Of a stretch of DNA of 36,638 nt, positions 24,221 to 32,705 are shown one piece after another. A model generated the notes under the pieces. It saw only the letters and a program-made list of their open reading frames with translations. It made no database searches and was not told the DNA's origin. The DNA comes from an uncultured Saprospiraceae bacterium (lineage in GTDB: Bacteria > Bacteroidota > Bacteroidia > Chitinophagales > Saprospiraceae). Location of the stretch: the NCBI GenBank assembly GCA_937922815.1, contig CALAJP010000032.1, forward strand, positions 1 to 36,638, read 5' to 3'. Within the stretch, counting starts at the first letter, position 1. The number at the start of each line of letters is the position of its first letter. A program made the position numbers and the translations under genes.

Positions 24221-25747
24221 TTAATGTTTAAAATGCCTTTCGCCTGTCATCACCATTATAACCTTATTTTCATCCGCAGCATCAATACTCAATTGATCTT
24301 TGATAGAACCTCCTGGCTGAACTACTGCCTTAACTCCAACAGAAGCCGCATATTCCACACAATCGGGGAACGGAAAAAATGCATCTGATGACATTATAGC
24401 ACCGTCCAAGTCCATATTAAAGTTTCCAGCCTTGGTTACCGCTTGTTTCAAAGCATCGATTCTTGAGGTTTGTCCACAACCCATGGATAATAATTGTTCG
24501 TTTTTAACCAAAGCAATAGCGTTAGATTTTAAATGCTTGACACACTTACTTGCAAAAACAAGGTCTTTTGTTTGCTGTTCGCTAGGCGAAATTTTAGTTA
24601 CCGTTTTAAAATCTGTATTCAATACTAAATCCGCATCTTGTTCAATCGTTCCATTCAATAGAGTGCGAACTGTTTTGGAAGGAGATTGGAATTTTTTAGT
24701 CTGTAATAGAACTCTTTTACTTTTTTTACTCAAAAACTGCAAAGCATCTTCTTCAAACGAAGGGGCTAATAAAACCTCGTAAAATAGTTTATCAATTTTC
24801 TGAGCTGTTTCTAAGTCAATACTTGCATTAGCTATCAATATTCCTCCGAAAGCAGAAATATTGTCGGCAGCCAAAGCTGCATCCCAAGCTTCCGAAATAG
24901 TATTTCTTGTAGCTACACCACAGGCATTATTATGTTTGAGAATGGCAAAAGTTGGTTTTGCCTCTTGAAATTCATTCATCAAACCAATAGCCGCATCAAT
25001 ATCTACTAAATTATTAAATGATAATTCTTTGCCGTTTAATTTTTCAAAAACTTCATCAAACTGACCATAAAAACGAGCCGATTGATGTGGGTTTTCACCA
25101 TATCTCAGCGATTTTGCATCCAAATTACTTTTCTTCAATACCGCAATCTCTTGCTCTCTATTGAAGTAATTAAATATGGCAGTATCATAATGCGAAGAAA
25201 CCATAAATGCTTTTGCCGCTAAATGTTTTCGCTGTGCAAGAGTAGTTACGCCCTTATTTTCGGTCAATATATTTTCTAGGTCCGTATATTGATTCTTAGA
25301 AGATACAATGACAACATCATTAAAGTTTTTGGCAGCCCCACGTATCAAAGCAATTCCTCCAATATCTATTTTTTCAATAATGGCAGCCTCGTCATTCGTT
25401 TGAGCAACCGTATCTTCGAAGGGATATAAATCAACTATTACCAAATCCACTTTTTCAATCGCGTACTTTTCCAACTGTCCTAAATGGTCATCATCTCTTT
25501 TGGCTAATATTCCACCAAAAACCTTCGGGTGAAGAGTTTTTACCCTACCTCCCAAAATAGAAGGATATCCCGTTTGAGATTCTACAGTTTCTACTTTATA
25601 GCCTTTATCTTTAATAAAATCATAGGTTCCTCCCGTAGAAAATAAGCGAACCCCTTGCTCCGCTAATTTTTCGAGAATAACTTCTAGTCCATCTTTATCA
25701 TAAACAGATATTAGTGCTGATTCAATTTTGACAGAATTGGTTTCCAT
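24221..25747 (-). CDS. purH: Bifunctional AICAR formyltransferase / IMP cyclohydrolase
   Basis: A 508-residue enzyme for the last two steps of purine synthesis. The N-terminal MGS-like IMP cyclohydrolase domain (about 8-195) contains STGGTYDFIKDKG, GGRVKTLHPKVFGG and DLYPF. The C-terminal AICAR transformylase (about 200-508) contains the catalytic Lys271-His272 in ILKHNNACG, SLRYGENPHQ and the closing SIDAADENKVIMVMTGERHFKH. Length and motifs are complete. ATG at 25747 is used. A TATTTTTG element lies about 40 bases upstream. It heads the run purH, coaX, barrel, TPR. Confidence 0.96.
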   Translation of the reverse strand: METNSVKIESALISVYDKDGLEVILEKLAEQGVRLFSTGGTYDFIKDKGYKVETVESQTGYPSILGGRVKTLHPKVFGGILAKRDDDHLGQLEKYAIEKVDLVIVDLYPFEDTVAQTNDEAAIIEKIDIGGIALIRGAAKNFNDVVIVSSKNQYTDLENILTENKGVTTLAQRKHLAAKAFMVSSHYDTAIFNYFNREQEIAVLKKSNLDAKSLRYGENPHQSARFYGQFDEVFEKLNGKELSFNNLVDIDAAIGLMNEFQEAKPTFAILKHNNACGVATRNTISEAWDAALAADNISAFGGILIANASIDLETAQKIDKLFYEVLLAPSFEEDALQFLSKKSKRVLLQTKKFQSPSKTVRTLLNGTIEQDADLVLNTDFKTVTKISPSEQQTKDLVFASKCVKHLKSNAIALVKNEQLLSMGCGQTSRIDALKQAVTKAGNFNMDLDGAIMSSDAFFPFPDCVEYAASVGVKAVVQPGGSIKDQLSIDAADENKVIMVMTGERHFKH

Positions 25748-26087
25748 GTTGGTTTCTAATATTAAATTATCTTCAAAAAAAGATTCAAAAATACCAAAGA
25801 TAACAATTCAAAAGCAGTTTCAGTTAATAGTTCGCATTTGAAAAGGCTATTTTTTATAATTTTTATATTTCCATCTATTTAAGACAATACATAAATGTCC
25901 ACCTCTAACCAAAAAAGCTAAAAGTCATTTTGAAATTTAGGTTTTTCAAAAAAATACACTTATCTTTCTTCAAAGTCGTCCCCCTCATTAACCTCGCATG
26001 TTTTTCTAAACATAATTTTCCAACACTTAACACACATTTTTTCTTGCTCATGCTTCAATACTGCATTTGCAACAACACAACACAATA
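25748..26087. other. Divergent intergenic region, 340 bases
   Basis: It separates purH (-) from the TraB-like gene (+). On the purH side is TATTTTTG (minus strand, 25793-25786), a -7 match whose best TTG is only 15 bases further. On the plus side the last 107 bases (25981-26087) contain 31 C but only 6 G and end in a CA-rich run before the ATG. No riboswitch-like fold or hidden frame was recognised. Confidence 0.45.
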
Positions 26088-27014
26088 ATGAGAACTACTA
26101 CACTTGTCACTTTTTTTTCAATTACTTTTTTGCTATTTAGTTGCCAAACTTCAAGCAAAAAGCTACTTCATAGAAATAAAAATGTTGATTCTACGGCAGC
26201 CCTTTTATGGAAAGTAGAGGGAAACAAACTCAAATCTCCTTCGTTTGTTTTCGGAACTATTCATATTATTAAAGCCGATAAGTTTTTCATTTCTGAAGCA
26301 CTAAAAAAGTCAATTGCAGCGTCAAAGAATATGATATTCGAAATAGACATGACCGAGATGGAAAATCCCGTATCCATGATGGATGTAATGACAAAAGCAT
26401 ACCTTCCTGATAATCAATCCTTAGAAAATTTGATGAGTGAAGAAGATTATCTTTTAGTAAAAAATCATTTTGAAAATAGTGATTTGCCCTTTATGTTATT
26501 GAAAAGAATAAAACCTCTTTTTTTGTCTGTTTTGGCAGATGAACCTCTAAGTTTTCAGCCTGACAAAGAAGATAATCAATCTACAAATGTAAAATCTTAC
26601 GAAGTCGAGTTGTTTAATATAGCTCAAGACAAAGATATGAAAGTATCAGGACTAGAAACCTTAGCATTTCAAATGAGTATTTTTGATAGAATTCCGCTGA
26701 AAGAGCAAGCAAAAATGTTAGTTGAATCCATTAAAGATGTTAAAAACAATAATTCTTTAGATAGAATTACCGAAATTTACTTGCAAGAAGATATTCAGTT
26801 ATTAAAAAAAATTATATCTGAGCAGTCGAGTTTTCAAAATTTTGAAGATATTCTACTTACGGAGCGAAATATTAATTGGATTCCTATCATGGAGGAATTA
26901 ATGATCAAAGAAAGTAGTTTTTTTGCCGTAGGGGCAGGACATTTGGCTGGAAAAAACGGAGTACTGAATCTTCTTACCCAAAAAGGTTATACTGTTTCAC
27001 CTATAAAACAATAG
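26088..27014 (+). CDS. TraB/GumN family lipoprotein
   Basis: A protein of about 308 residues. ATG at 26088 is chosen because it starts a proper lipoprotein signal with LFSC (Cys19); a TTG at 26067 would add seven residues. The TraB/GumN (PF01963-type) signatures are present: an N-terminal FGTIHI (GTxH, 56-59) and a C-terminal FFAVGAGHLAG (GxGH, about 282-288). The central part is helical. The two conserved histidine motifs suggest metal-dependent hydrolase chemistry related to the Tiki protease fold, but the bacterial substrate is unknown. The hexapeptide-repeat gene follows after 3 bases. Confidence 0.88.
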   Translation: MRTTTLVTFFSITFLLFSCQTSSKKLLHRNKNVDSTAALLWKVEGNKLKSPSFVFGTIHIIKADKFFISEALKKSIAASKNMIFEIDMTEMENPVSMMDVMTKAYLPDNQSLENLMSEEDYLLVKNHFENSDLPFMLLKRIKPLFLSVLADEPLSFQPDKEDNQSTNVKSYEVELFNIAQDKDMKVSGLETLAFQMSIFDRIPLKEQAKMLVESIKDVKNNNSLDRITEIYLQEDIQLLKKIISEQSSFQNFEDILLTERNINWIPIMEELMIKESSFFAVGAGHLAGKNGVLNLLTQKGYTVSPIKQ

Positions 27015-27017
27015 AAA

Positions 27018-27530
27018 ATGGCTTTAATAAAATCAGTTCGAGGAAAAACACCTCAGTTTGGAGAAGATTGTTATTTCGCTGAAAATACCACTATTATTGG
27101 TGACGTAATTAGTGGAAATCAATGTAGCTTTTGGTTTCAATCCGTCATTCGAGGAGACGTAAATGCTATTCGCATTGGAAACAAGGTCAATATTCAAGAT
27201 GGAGCTGTGATTCATTGCACTTTTGAGCAAGCAGCAACGACTATTGGCAATAATGTATCTATTGGTCATAATGCACTGGTACATGGGTGTACGCTACATG
27301 ATGACATCTTAGTCGGAATGGGTTCTATTATTATGGATAATGTAGTGGTGGAATCTAATTGTCTAATTGCAGCAGGTGCCGTAGTTCTTGAAAATACCCA
27401 TTGTGAATCGGGTTGGATTTATGCGGGTGTTCCAGCAAAACCTGTCAAGAAAATAAGTACAGAAAGATTCAATAATACGATTCATCGAATTTCTGAAAAC
27501 TATATTAAATATAGCTCTTGGTTTAAATAG
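27018..27530 (+). CDS. Gamma-carbonic-anhydrase-like hexapeptide-repeat protein
   Basis: A 170-residue left-handed beta-helix protein of the gamma-class carbonic anhydrase / YrdA family. Hexapeptide repeats ([LIV]-G-x4) run through about 25-130, for example NTTIIGDVISGNQ and IGNNVSIGHNALVHGC. Three histidines in the metal positions are seen: His66 (VIHCTF), His84 and His89 (IGHNALVH, five apart as in the family). Active-site Arg45 (IRGD) and Gln60 are also present. Whether it is an active carbonic anhydrase is uncertain, as many YrdA-type members show no activity. It overlaps the convergent DUF58 gene by 8 bases. Confidence 0.9.
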   Translation: MALIKSVRGKTPQFGEDCYFAENTTIIGDVISGNQCSFWFQSVIRGDVNAIRIGNKVNIQDGAVIHCTFEQAATTIGNNVSIGHNALVHGCTLHDDILVGMGSIIMDNVVVESNCLIAAGAVVLENTHCESGWIYAGVPAKPVKKISTERFNNTIHRISENYIKYSSWFK

Positions 27531-28863
27531 TTCCTCTCGATTTTAGTCCTAAATACTTATTAATAACATTAATATTTAAATCTTTTCGCGAGGTCAAAAT
27601 TGTATTAATTCCGTATTTTCTAAGTGTAAGCATTATCTTTTTCTTTTCGGTAATAGCTTTAGATATTGCTGTCTGAAAAAACAAATCTTCCATAGACTCA
27701 AAATTTGACATTCCTAGTTTTTCCATTTCTTTATCTATAAACGAAACTACAACCAATAGATGTTTTTTATTAATCTTTCTTAATACATCTAAGTTCATTT
27801 CTAAAGAATGACGACTTTCAAAATTAGTAAACAAGATTAGTAATGAACGTTGTTTGACTTGTTGTTGAATTAATTTATATAGTGCTTCGTAATTTACTTC
27901 ATAATCTGTCGCCTTAATGCGATATAAAGACTCTAACATCATAGCCATTTGTCTATTTCGATTATTGGCAGGCAAAAAAGTATGAATCTTGTTTGAGAAA
28001 CTTATTAATCCAGGTTTGTCATGTTTTTTCAAAACCATATTTGAAATAGACAAAACACTATTTACACTATAATCTACCAAACTCATTCCATCAAACGGGG
28101 TAAACATATTCCGCCCTACATCCATGATACAATAAACGGACTGAGAACGTTCTTCCTCGTATTTATTCACCATCAATTCTGCTCTCCGCCCACTGGCTTT
28201 CCAGTTTATCGTACGAGTATCGTCTCCAACAGTATAAGCTTTGATATGATCAAATTCATTTTGATTCCCGACTCGCCTCATCTTTTTTATACCAGACTGA
28301 TGGATTAGTGTTTGATTAGTCAACAAAGCCGCTTGTTTCATCTGACGAATAGAAGGATAAACCGCAATTGTTTTTTCGAATGGGTAAGTAATTCGTCTCG
28401 AGAGAAACGAAAGTTTACTTTGTTGACGAATATAAAGAATTAAATTTCCAAATTGATATTCTCCTCGCTCAGTAGGACAAAGAGCGTAGGTTAATTCCTT
28501 CTTTTCTGATGGGCTAATTGCTAATTTAAAACTTAAATCTCTTTTTTGAAATTGAACAGGGATTTCGTCAATAATCTCTATCAAAAAACCTTGAGAAGAT
28601 GTATTTTCTACTGAAATTTGTACTTTATTATCGTCCGACAAAGAGAGTACTTTTTCAACTTTTCTCGCTACTAAAAAAGGGTTTTGATTGCGAAATAACT
28701 GTTGCAAATCATATGCTCCAACTGACAGCAATAAAAACAGCAATAACACAGCCAACCAGTAAAAGAAGATAAACCCATAGCCTAACATGAAAGAGAAGAT
28801 TATTACTCCGAGAGCAATAAAAAGTCTTGTTTGTATAAATATGTTTTTAAATTCAATTTTCAA
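27523..28863 (-). CDS. DUF58 domain membrane protein
   Basis: A 446-residue protein with two membrane helices near the N-terminus (about 13-48), a beta-rich middle and the DUF58 core (about 205-250: YTVGDDTRTINWKASGRR then VYCIMDVGRNM). A von Willebrand A-like part then carries the D-x-G-x-N start of a metal-binding site. DUF58 proteins usually work with MoxR AAA+ ATPases and VWA proteins, but no moxR is adjacent here. The only sensible start is TTG at 28863, directly after the TAG of the preceding gene and in the same frame. It is the last gene of the M42-PCD-DUF58 run. Confidence 0.85.
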   Translation of the reverse strand: MKIEFKNIFIQTRLFIALGVIIFSFMLGYGFIFFYWLAVLLLFLLLSVGAYDLQQLFRNQNPFLVARKVEKVLSLSDDNKVQISVENTSSQGFLIEIIDEIPVQFQKRDLSFKLAISPSEKKELTYALCPTERGEYQFGNLILYIRQQSKLSFLSRRITYPFEKTIAVYPSIRQMKQAALLTNQTLIHQSGIKKMRRVGNQNEFDHIKAYTVGDDTRTINWKASGRRAELMVNKYEEERSQSVYCIMDVGRNMFTPFDGMSLVDYSVNSVLSISNMVLKKHDKPGLISFSNKIHTFLPANNRNRQMAMMLESLYRIKATDYEVNYEALYKLIQQQVKQRSLLILFTNFESRHSLEMNLDVLRKINKKHLLVVVSFIDKEMEKLGMSNFESMEDLFFQTAISKAITEKKKIMLTLRKYGINTILTSRKDLNINVINKYLGLKSRGTI

Positions 28864-29115
28864 CTATAGCGTCTTTTTGTATAACTCTGTTATTTTGACT
28901 GCCAAAGCTTCGTCCTTTTCAGTAACTACATTTCCAGCATCGTGAGTTGTAAGAATAATATTTACCCGATTATAAACATTAGACCATTCGGGGTGATGGT
29001 TCATTTTTTCCGCCAATATTGCCACCGAACTCATAAAACCAAAAGCTGAAACGAAGTCCTGAAACTCAAGTTTTGCTTCTAATTTTTCGGGTGTTCTACT
29101 CCAAATATCTTTCAT
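28864..29115 (-). CDS. Pterin-4a-carbinolamine dehydratase
   Basis: An 83-residue PCD/DCoH enzyme. The signature is complete: His40-His41-Pro-Glu-Trp44 followed by Tyr48 and His58-Asp59 ([24 protein letters not shown]). In the family it dehydrates 4a-hydroxytetrahydropterin produced by aromatic amino-acid hydroxylases. No hydroxylase gene is in the window, and stand-alone PCDs are also linked to molybdopterin metabolism. It starts 15 bases after the M42 peptidase stop. Its TAG stop is immediately followed, in frame, by the TTG start of the DUF58 gene. Confidence 0.92.
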   Translation of the reverse strand: MKDIWSRTPEKLEAKLEFQDFVSAFGFMSSVAILAEKMNHHPEWSNVYNRVNIILTTHDAGNVVTEKDEALAVKITELYKKTL

Positions 29116-29130
29116 TTTTAATGTTCTATT

Positions 29131-30180
29131 TTAATCAAACGACCAGTTATACTTATCCATATTAGCAATACAACTTGTCAACAACTTTATACTATTTTCA
29201 ATATCGTCTTTGTTTGCCATTTCTGTTGATTGGTGAATATATCGTAAAGGAATAGAAATTGCACCTGCAATAGATCCACCTTTACCATATCGTTGTAGTC
29301 CAGCGGTGTCAGTTCCACCAGCGGGAAGAATTTCTAATTGATAAGGAATACTATCTTTTACTGCTTGTTGTTTCATAAACCCAACCATTCGTTGATCACA
29401 AATAGTAGAGCCGTCCATTATTTTAATAGCCGTTCCTTTTCCTAGCTTAGTTACAGATTCGTGTGGTTGAGAACCTGGTACATCATAAGCAATCGTTACA
29501 TCCAAGCCAATCCCAAAATGAGGTTGGATATGAGTTGCAGAAGAAATAGCTCCTCTCAATCCTACCTCTTCTTGTACGGTGAATGTTGCACACAAAGTAA
29601 ATGGTAAGTCGATGCCTTTTAATTTTTTGAGCGTTTCTATTAATATAAAAACACTAATTCTATTATCTAAAGATTTTGAATTGACGCAGTCACCCATTTC
29701 GATACAGTCTCTTTCTCTTGTTATCGCATCACCAACACCAATCAGTTCTTTTACTTTATCGCCTTTCATGCCTGTATCTATAAAGTATTGATTAATCGGA
29801 ACTGCTTTTCCTCTTTCTTCAGCAGACATGATATGAATAGGTTTGCAGCCCATTACACCAATTACATCTTCTTTTCCATGGATAATTACACGTTGAGCAG
29901 TTAATGTTTTAGGGTCGAATCCGCCAAGAGTGTGAAATTTTATGAATCCATCATCATCTACATGCGTTACAATGAATGCAATTTCATCCATATGAGCAGC
30001 AACCATAACCTTTTTAGGCGATTTTCCTTTTCGAATACCAATTAAATTGCCCATGGCATCCGTTTTCACTTCATCGCAAAGACCAGTTATTTGTTTTTTT
30101 ACAAAATTTCTGACATTATTCTCAAAACCTGGGGCACCTGGTATTTTACAAATTTGCTTGAGTAATGGTAAGTTGTTCAT
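29131..30180 (-). CDS. M42 family aminopeptidase
   Basis: A 349-residue di-zinc peptidase (M42, glutamyl aminopeptidase / FrvX type), cytoplasmic and typically a large tetrahedral oligomer that trims peptides. The ATG at 30180 (MNNLPLLKQICKIPGAPGFE) gives the family N-terminus; an upstream ATG at 30222 would add 14 hydrophobic residues. Metal ligands and catalytic residues are seen in AAHMDEIAF (His63, Asp65), SLDNRISVF (bridging Asp), VQEEVGLRGA (catalytic Glu and ligand Glu), GLDVTIAYD (Asp) and YIHQSTEM (His). GGTDTAGLQRYGKGG is the substrate loop. It probably leads the operon with PCD and DUF58. Confidence 0.93.
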   Translation of the reverse strand: MNNLPLLKQICKIPGAPGFENNVRNFVKKQITGLCDEVKTDAMGNLIGIRKGKSPKKVMVAAHMDEIAFIVTHVDDDGFIKFHTLGGFDPKTLTAQRVIIHGKEDVIGVMGCKPIHIMSAEERGKAVPINQYFIDTGMKGDKVKELIGVGDAITRERDCIEMGDCVNSKSLDNRISVFILIETLKKLKGIDLPFTLCATFTVQEEVGLRGAISSATHIQPHFGIGLDVTIAYDVPGSQPHESVTKLGKGTAIKIMDGSTICDQRMVGFMKQQAVKDSIPYQLEILPAGGTDTAGLQRYGKGGSIAGAISIPLRYIHQSTEMANKDDIENSIKLLTSCIANMDKYNWSFD

Positions 30181-30315
30181 GGGAAATAGAATATAGTTGA
30201 CTAAAAAAGAATAAATATACAAAATCGAAATATAGAAAATAAGAAACCTAATACTTTAATTAACAAACTGTTCAAAGTCCATTATTATTTTGAATAGATA
30301 CCCAGCGGGGACAAA

Positions 30316-32319
30316 TTAATTGATAGGAATCGAAATTTCAAAAGATGCTCCCCCTTGTTCAAGGTTGCGTACAGAAATTGAAGCTCCATATTTTTTAAGA
30401 ATATTAACCACAATGGACAACCCTAAGCCAGACCCCTTGATAGTTCCTTTTGGGTTGATACGGCTAAATGGTTTAAAAATATATTCAATTTTGCTAGGAG
30501 GAATTCCTGATCCATTATCATTAACTAAAATGAGTAGATATTTTTTAGTATGCTTGAATGATACCGTAATTACAGGAGATCTATCGGCAGGACAATACTT
30601 AATCGAGTTTTTAAATAAGTTTTGAAATATACTTATCCAATCTTGTTTGCTCCCAATAATACTTTCTTTTGAAGAAGATATGTTATAAACAATATTACCT
30701 CTTAAGTTCTTTGTATTATAGACCGCCAAATTAATACAATCTGACAGAGATACCACTTGATTGCCAAGTTCTAAAGCATTGGTTTTAGTAAAATGCAAAA
30801 AATCCGAGATTAGATTATTAAGATATTCAATAGATGCATAATTAAGTTTTTGAAAATCTTTTTTCTCCTCTACATCCATCGAATTGGTCAAATCATAATT
30901 CAATGCAAATTTTAAATTTCTTAGCGGTTCTTGAAAATCATGTGCTAAGGTGTAAGCAAAGTTTTTTAAAACAGAATTTTTTTCGGCTATATAATTATTT
31001 TTTTCAGTCAAATCATCATTCAGTAATGCTAATATCTTTTTCGTTTTTTCCTTATATTTTATATAGACAAAGAACAAAACAATAAGAATTATAAAGATGA
31101 CACTAGTTATAAAAAGAACAGAATTCCAATTATTTAGCACTCGTAAACTTTCATCATTCTTGTTTAGTTTATTAATCTGGTAATCTGTAAAAGATACTTC
31201 CAAGTTATTCCTTAGAAAGAATTCACTCTCATAGAATTTTATCAACTTTTTAGTATAAATTTTGTATTCTTCTAAATCGGTCTTTTTTAAATAATCTACA
31301 ATCAATTCAAAAAGGTGAATCTTCTCTGTAAACTTTAACCATTTCTGGTTCTTATCTACAGTATCTTTAACTCTATGAAACAAACTTGGAGTAAGAAGTT
31401 TGGCATCACTACTTAATATTGTAACACAGATATTATAAATATAAAAGTATTGTAACCTTGTCCCCTTTGATAGTTTAGATTCTTCAAGAAAATTTATCAA
31501 AACATTCATATCTAAGGAATCGCCACCTTTCTTCAAACGATGTTTTGCCCACATTACTTGATTAAGCTTTATCGTTTTTTCGTTCGCCTTTCTTTTATCA
31601 AAAACTCGAATTATGTTTTCAAAGTTATTGGTACCGTAAACATCAGTAAGAATATAATTTAAAGAAACGTTTAAAATCTCATAATCACTTTTAGATATTA
31701 TATCCGTATTCATTAATTTCAAAGTCCCTTTTAGCCATTTTTTGTTTAGGGCTTCTTTTAATTCAATACTCCCAGCGTCCAGCGAATAAATATAACTTAA
31801 TAAATAGGTTAAGTAATGTCTCGTTTCCAATCTATTTATCAAAGACCTCTCTTTATCATCCATTATCTTAATTCCTTCGCTAGCGTATTCGGCAGCCTTA
31901 CTATAAAGAGACAACTGAGAATATAAAAAGGCGATTTGACTAATGACTTCCGCCTCGTATTTAGTATTTTTTGAAATTTCAATTAAATGAGGAATCGTTT
32001 TATCTAAGTCAACTATATTGTTTCTAATTCTTAAAATATCCAAATTTAGGATATGATAATTGCGAATAAAAGCTCGTTCTTTGTTCTTGTGTTTGGCCCT
32101 GCGTAATGCTCTTAAGTGGTAAGATATAATTTGATTAATATTATCGTCTATAAATTTTTCAGAAATTAAACTAGAGTAATTACATTCGAATGTACAGGTC
32201 GTAGATTCATTTAACTCAATATATTCCTCTACTGAGCTTATGCTCATAACGGGGAGTGCCAACAATAGCCAAAATGACACTATAAAAAGTGTTCTATATA
32301 AAAGGTTAATATTTAACAA
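30316..32319 (-). CDS. Sensor histidine kinase with extracytoplasmic helical repeats
   Basis: A 667-residue membrane kinase. An N-terminal signal or anchor (5-27) is followed by about 370 residues of TPR-like helices outside the membrane. One TM helix lies at about 399-421, then a short coiled coil (422-452), and HisKA with the phosphorylated His460 in LAHDFQEPLRNL. The ATPase domain carries an N box FQNLFKNSIKY (565-575), G1 DNGSGIP (601-607), F box FKPFSRI and G2 GSGLGLS (629-635), so it should be active. No response regulator is adjacent. There is no in-frame ATG for the signal sequence; TTG at 32319 is the likely start, with an in-frame stop at 32341-32343. Confidence 0.88.
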   Translation of the reverse strand: MLNINLLYRTLFIVSFWLLLALPVMSISSVEEYIELNESTTCTFECNYSSLISEKFIDDNINQIISYHLRALRRAKHKNKERAFIRNYHILNLDILRIRNNIVDLDKTIPHLIEISKNTKYEAEVISQIAFLYSQLSLYSKAAEYASEGIKIMDDKERSLINRLETRHYLTYLLSYIYSLDAGSIELKEALNKKWLKGTLKLMNTDIISKSDYEILNVSLNYILTDVYGTNNFENIIRVFDKRKANEKTIKLNQVMWAKHRLKKGGDSLDMNVLINFLEESKLSKGTRLQYFYIYNICVTILSSDAKLLTPSLFHRVKDTVDKNQKWLKFTEKIHLFELIVDYLKKTDLEEYKIYTKKLIKFYESEFFLRNNLEVSFTDYQINKLNKNDESLRVLNNWNSVLFITSVIFIILIVLFFVYIKYKEKTKKILALLNDDLTEKNNYIAEKNSVLKNFAYTLAHDFQEPLRNLKFALNYDLTNSMDVEEKKDFQKLNYASIEYLNNLISDFLHFTKTNALELGNQVVSLSDCINLAVYNTKNLRGNIVYNISSSKESIIGSKQDWISIFQNLFKNSIKYCPADRSPVITVSFKHTKKYLLILVNDNGSGIPPSKIEYIFKPFSRINPKGTIKGSGLGLSIVVNILKKYGASISVRNLEQGGASFEISIPIN

Positions 32320-32634
32320 AATGTAGCTCTCACTTAATTTTTAATTACAATTTTCGTTTGAAAAACTCAGCCTAAAGTCTTACCGCAACAACTTCACATT
32401 GCTTTGACGATATAATTCGTAAAAGAGCATAATCCAATAGTTCAAAGACGATACCCTCTTGTTCACTTACGTTATTTGTAATTGATAAGTTCTAACTACG
32501 TGTATTTTTATTGTTATTATGCGGCAATTATACGCTGAATTTAACATATTACAAAAAAACTATATGGCATGCAAGTTGCTTATTCATAAAGTGTAGTTCA
32601 AACAAATTATAACAGAAAAAACTAAAGAAAATTC

Positions 32635-32657
32635 ATTACATAAGTAAATTATGTAAT
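32635..32657. terminator. 9-bp perfect dyad, second hairpin after ribE
   Basis: ATTACATAA (32635-32643) and TTATGTAAT (32649-32657) are exact complements around a 5-base loop. On the minus strand it is followed by a T-rich stretch (GAATTTTCTTTAGTTTTTTC), as expected for an intrinsic terminator of ribE read leftwards. A dimeric operator is the alternative. Confidence 0.5.
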
Positions 32658-32663
32658 CGAATT

Positions 32664-32696
32664 GAACCGGCTCATTCTGGGGGGTATGACCGGTTC
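32664..32696. terminator. GC-rich hairpin just after ribE
   Basis: GAACCGG (32664-32670) pairs with CCGGTTC (32690-32696), and TCAT (32672-32675) with ATGA (32686-32689) inside, leaving a G-rich loop. It starts 10 bases after the ribE stop and is conspicuously GC-rich for this DNA. There is no T-run directly after it on the ribE strand, so it may stall polymerase or stabilise the mRNA end rather than terminate alone. Confidence 0.5.
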
Positions 32697-32705
32697 GCTT
32701 TTAGT

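Larger units (their letters stand above)
32320..32705. other. Intergenic region, 386 bases, between histidine kinase and ribE
   Basis: It contains no convincing gene. The kinase-side half is AT-rich and should hold its promoter, but no full TTG-N17-20-TAnnTTTG pair was found on the minus strand. The ribE-side end carries two dyads in a row at 32635-32657 and 32664-32696, listed separately. Confidence 0.5.

Noticed and set aside
32656-32702. Possible tRNA-like or tmRNA-like segment near GGTTC/GAACC repeats
   Set aside because: The T-arm-like GGTTCAATTC on the minus strand has no matching stem, acceptor or anticodon arm.
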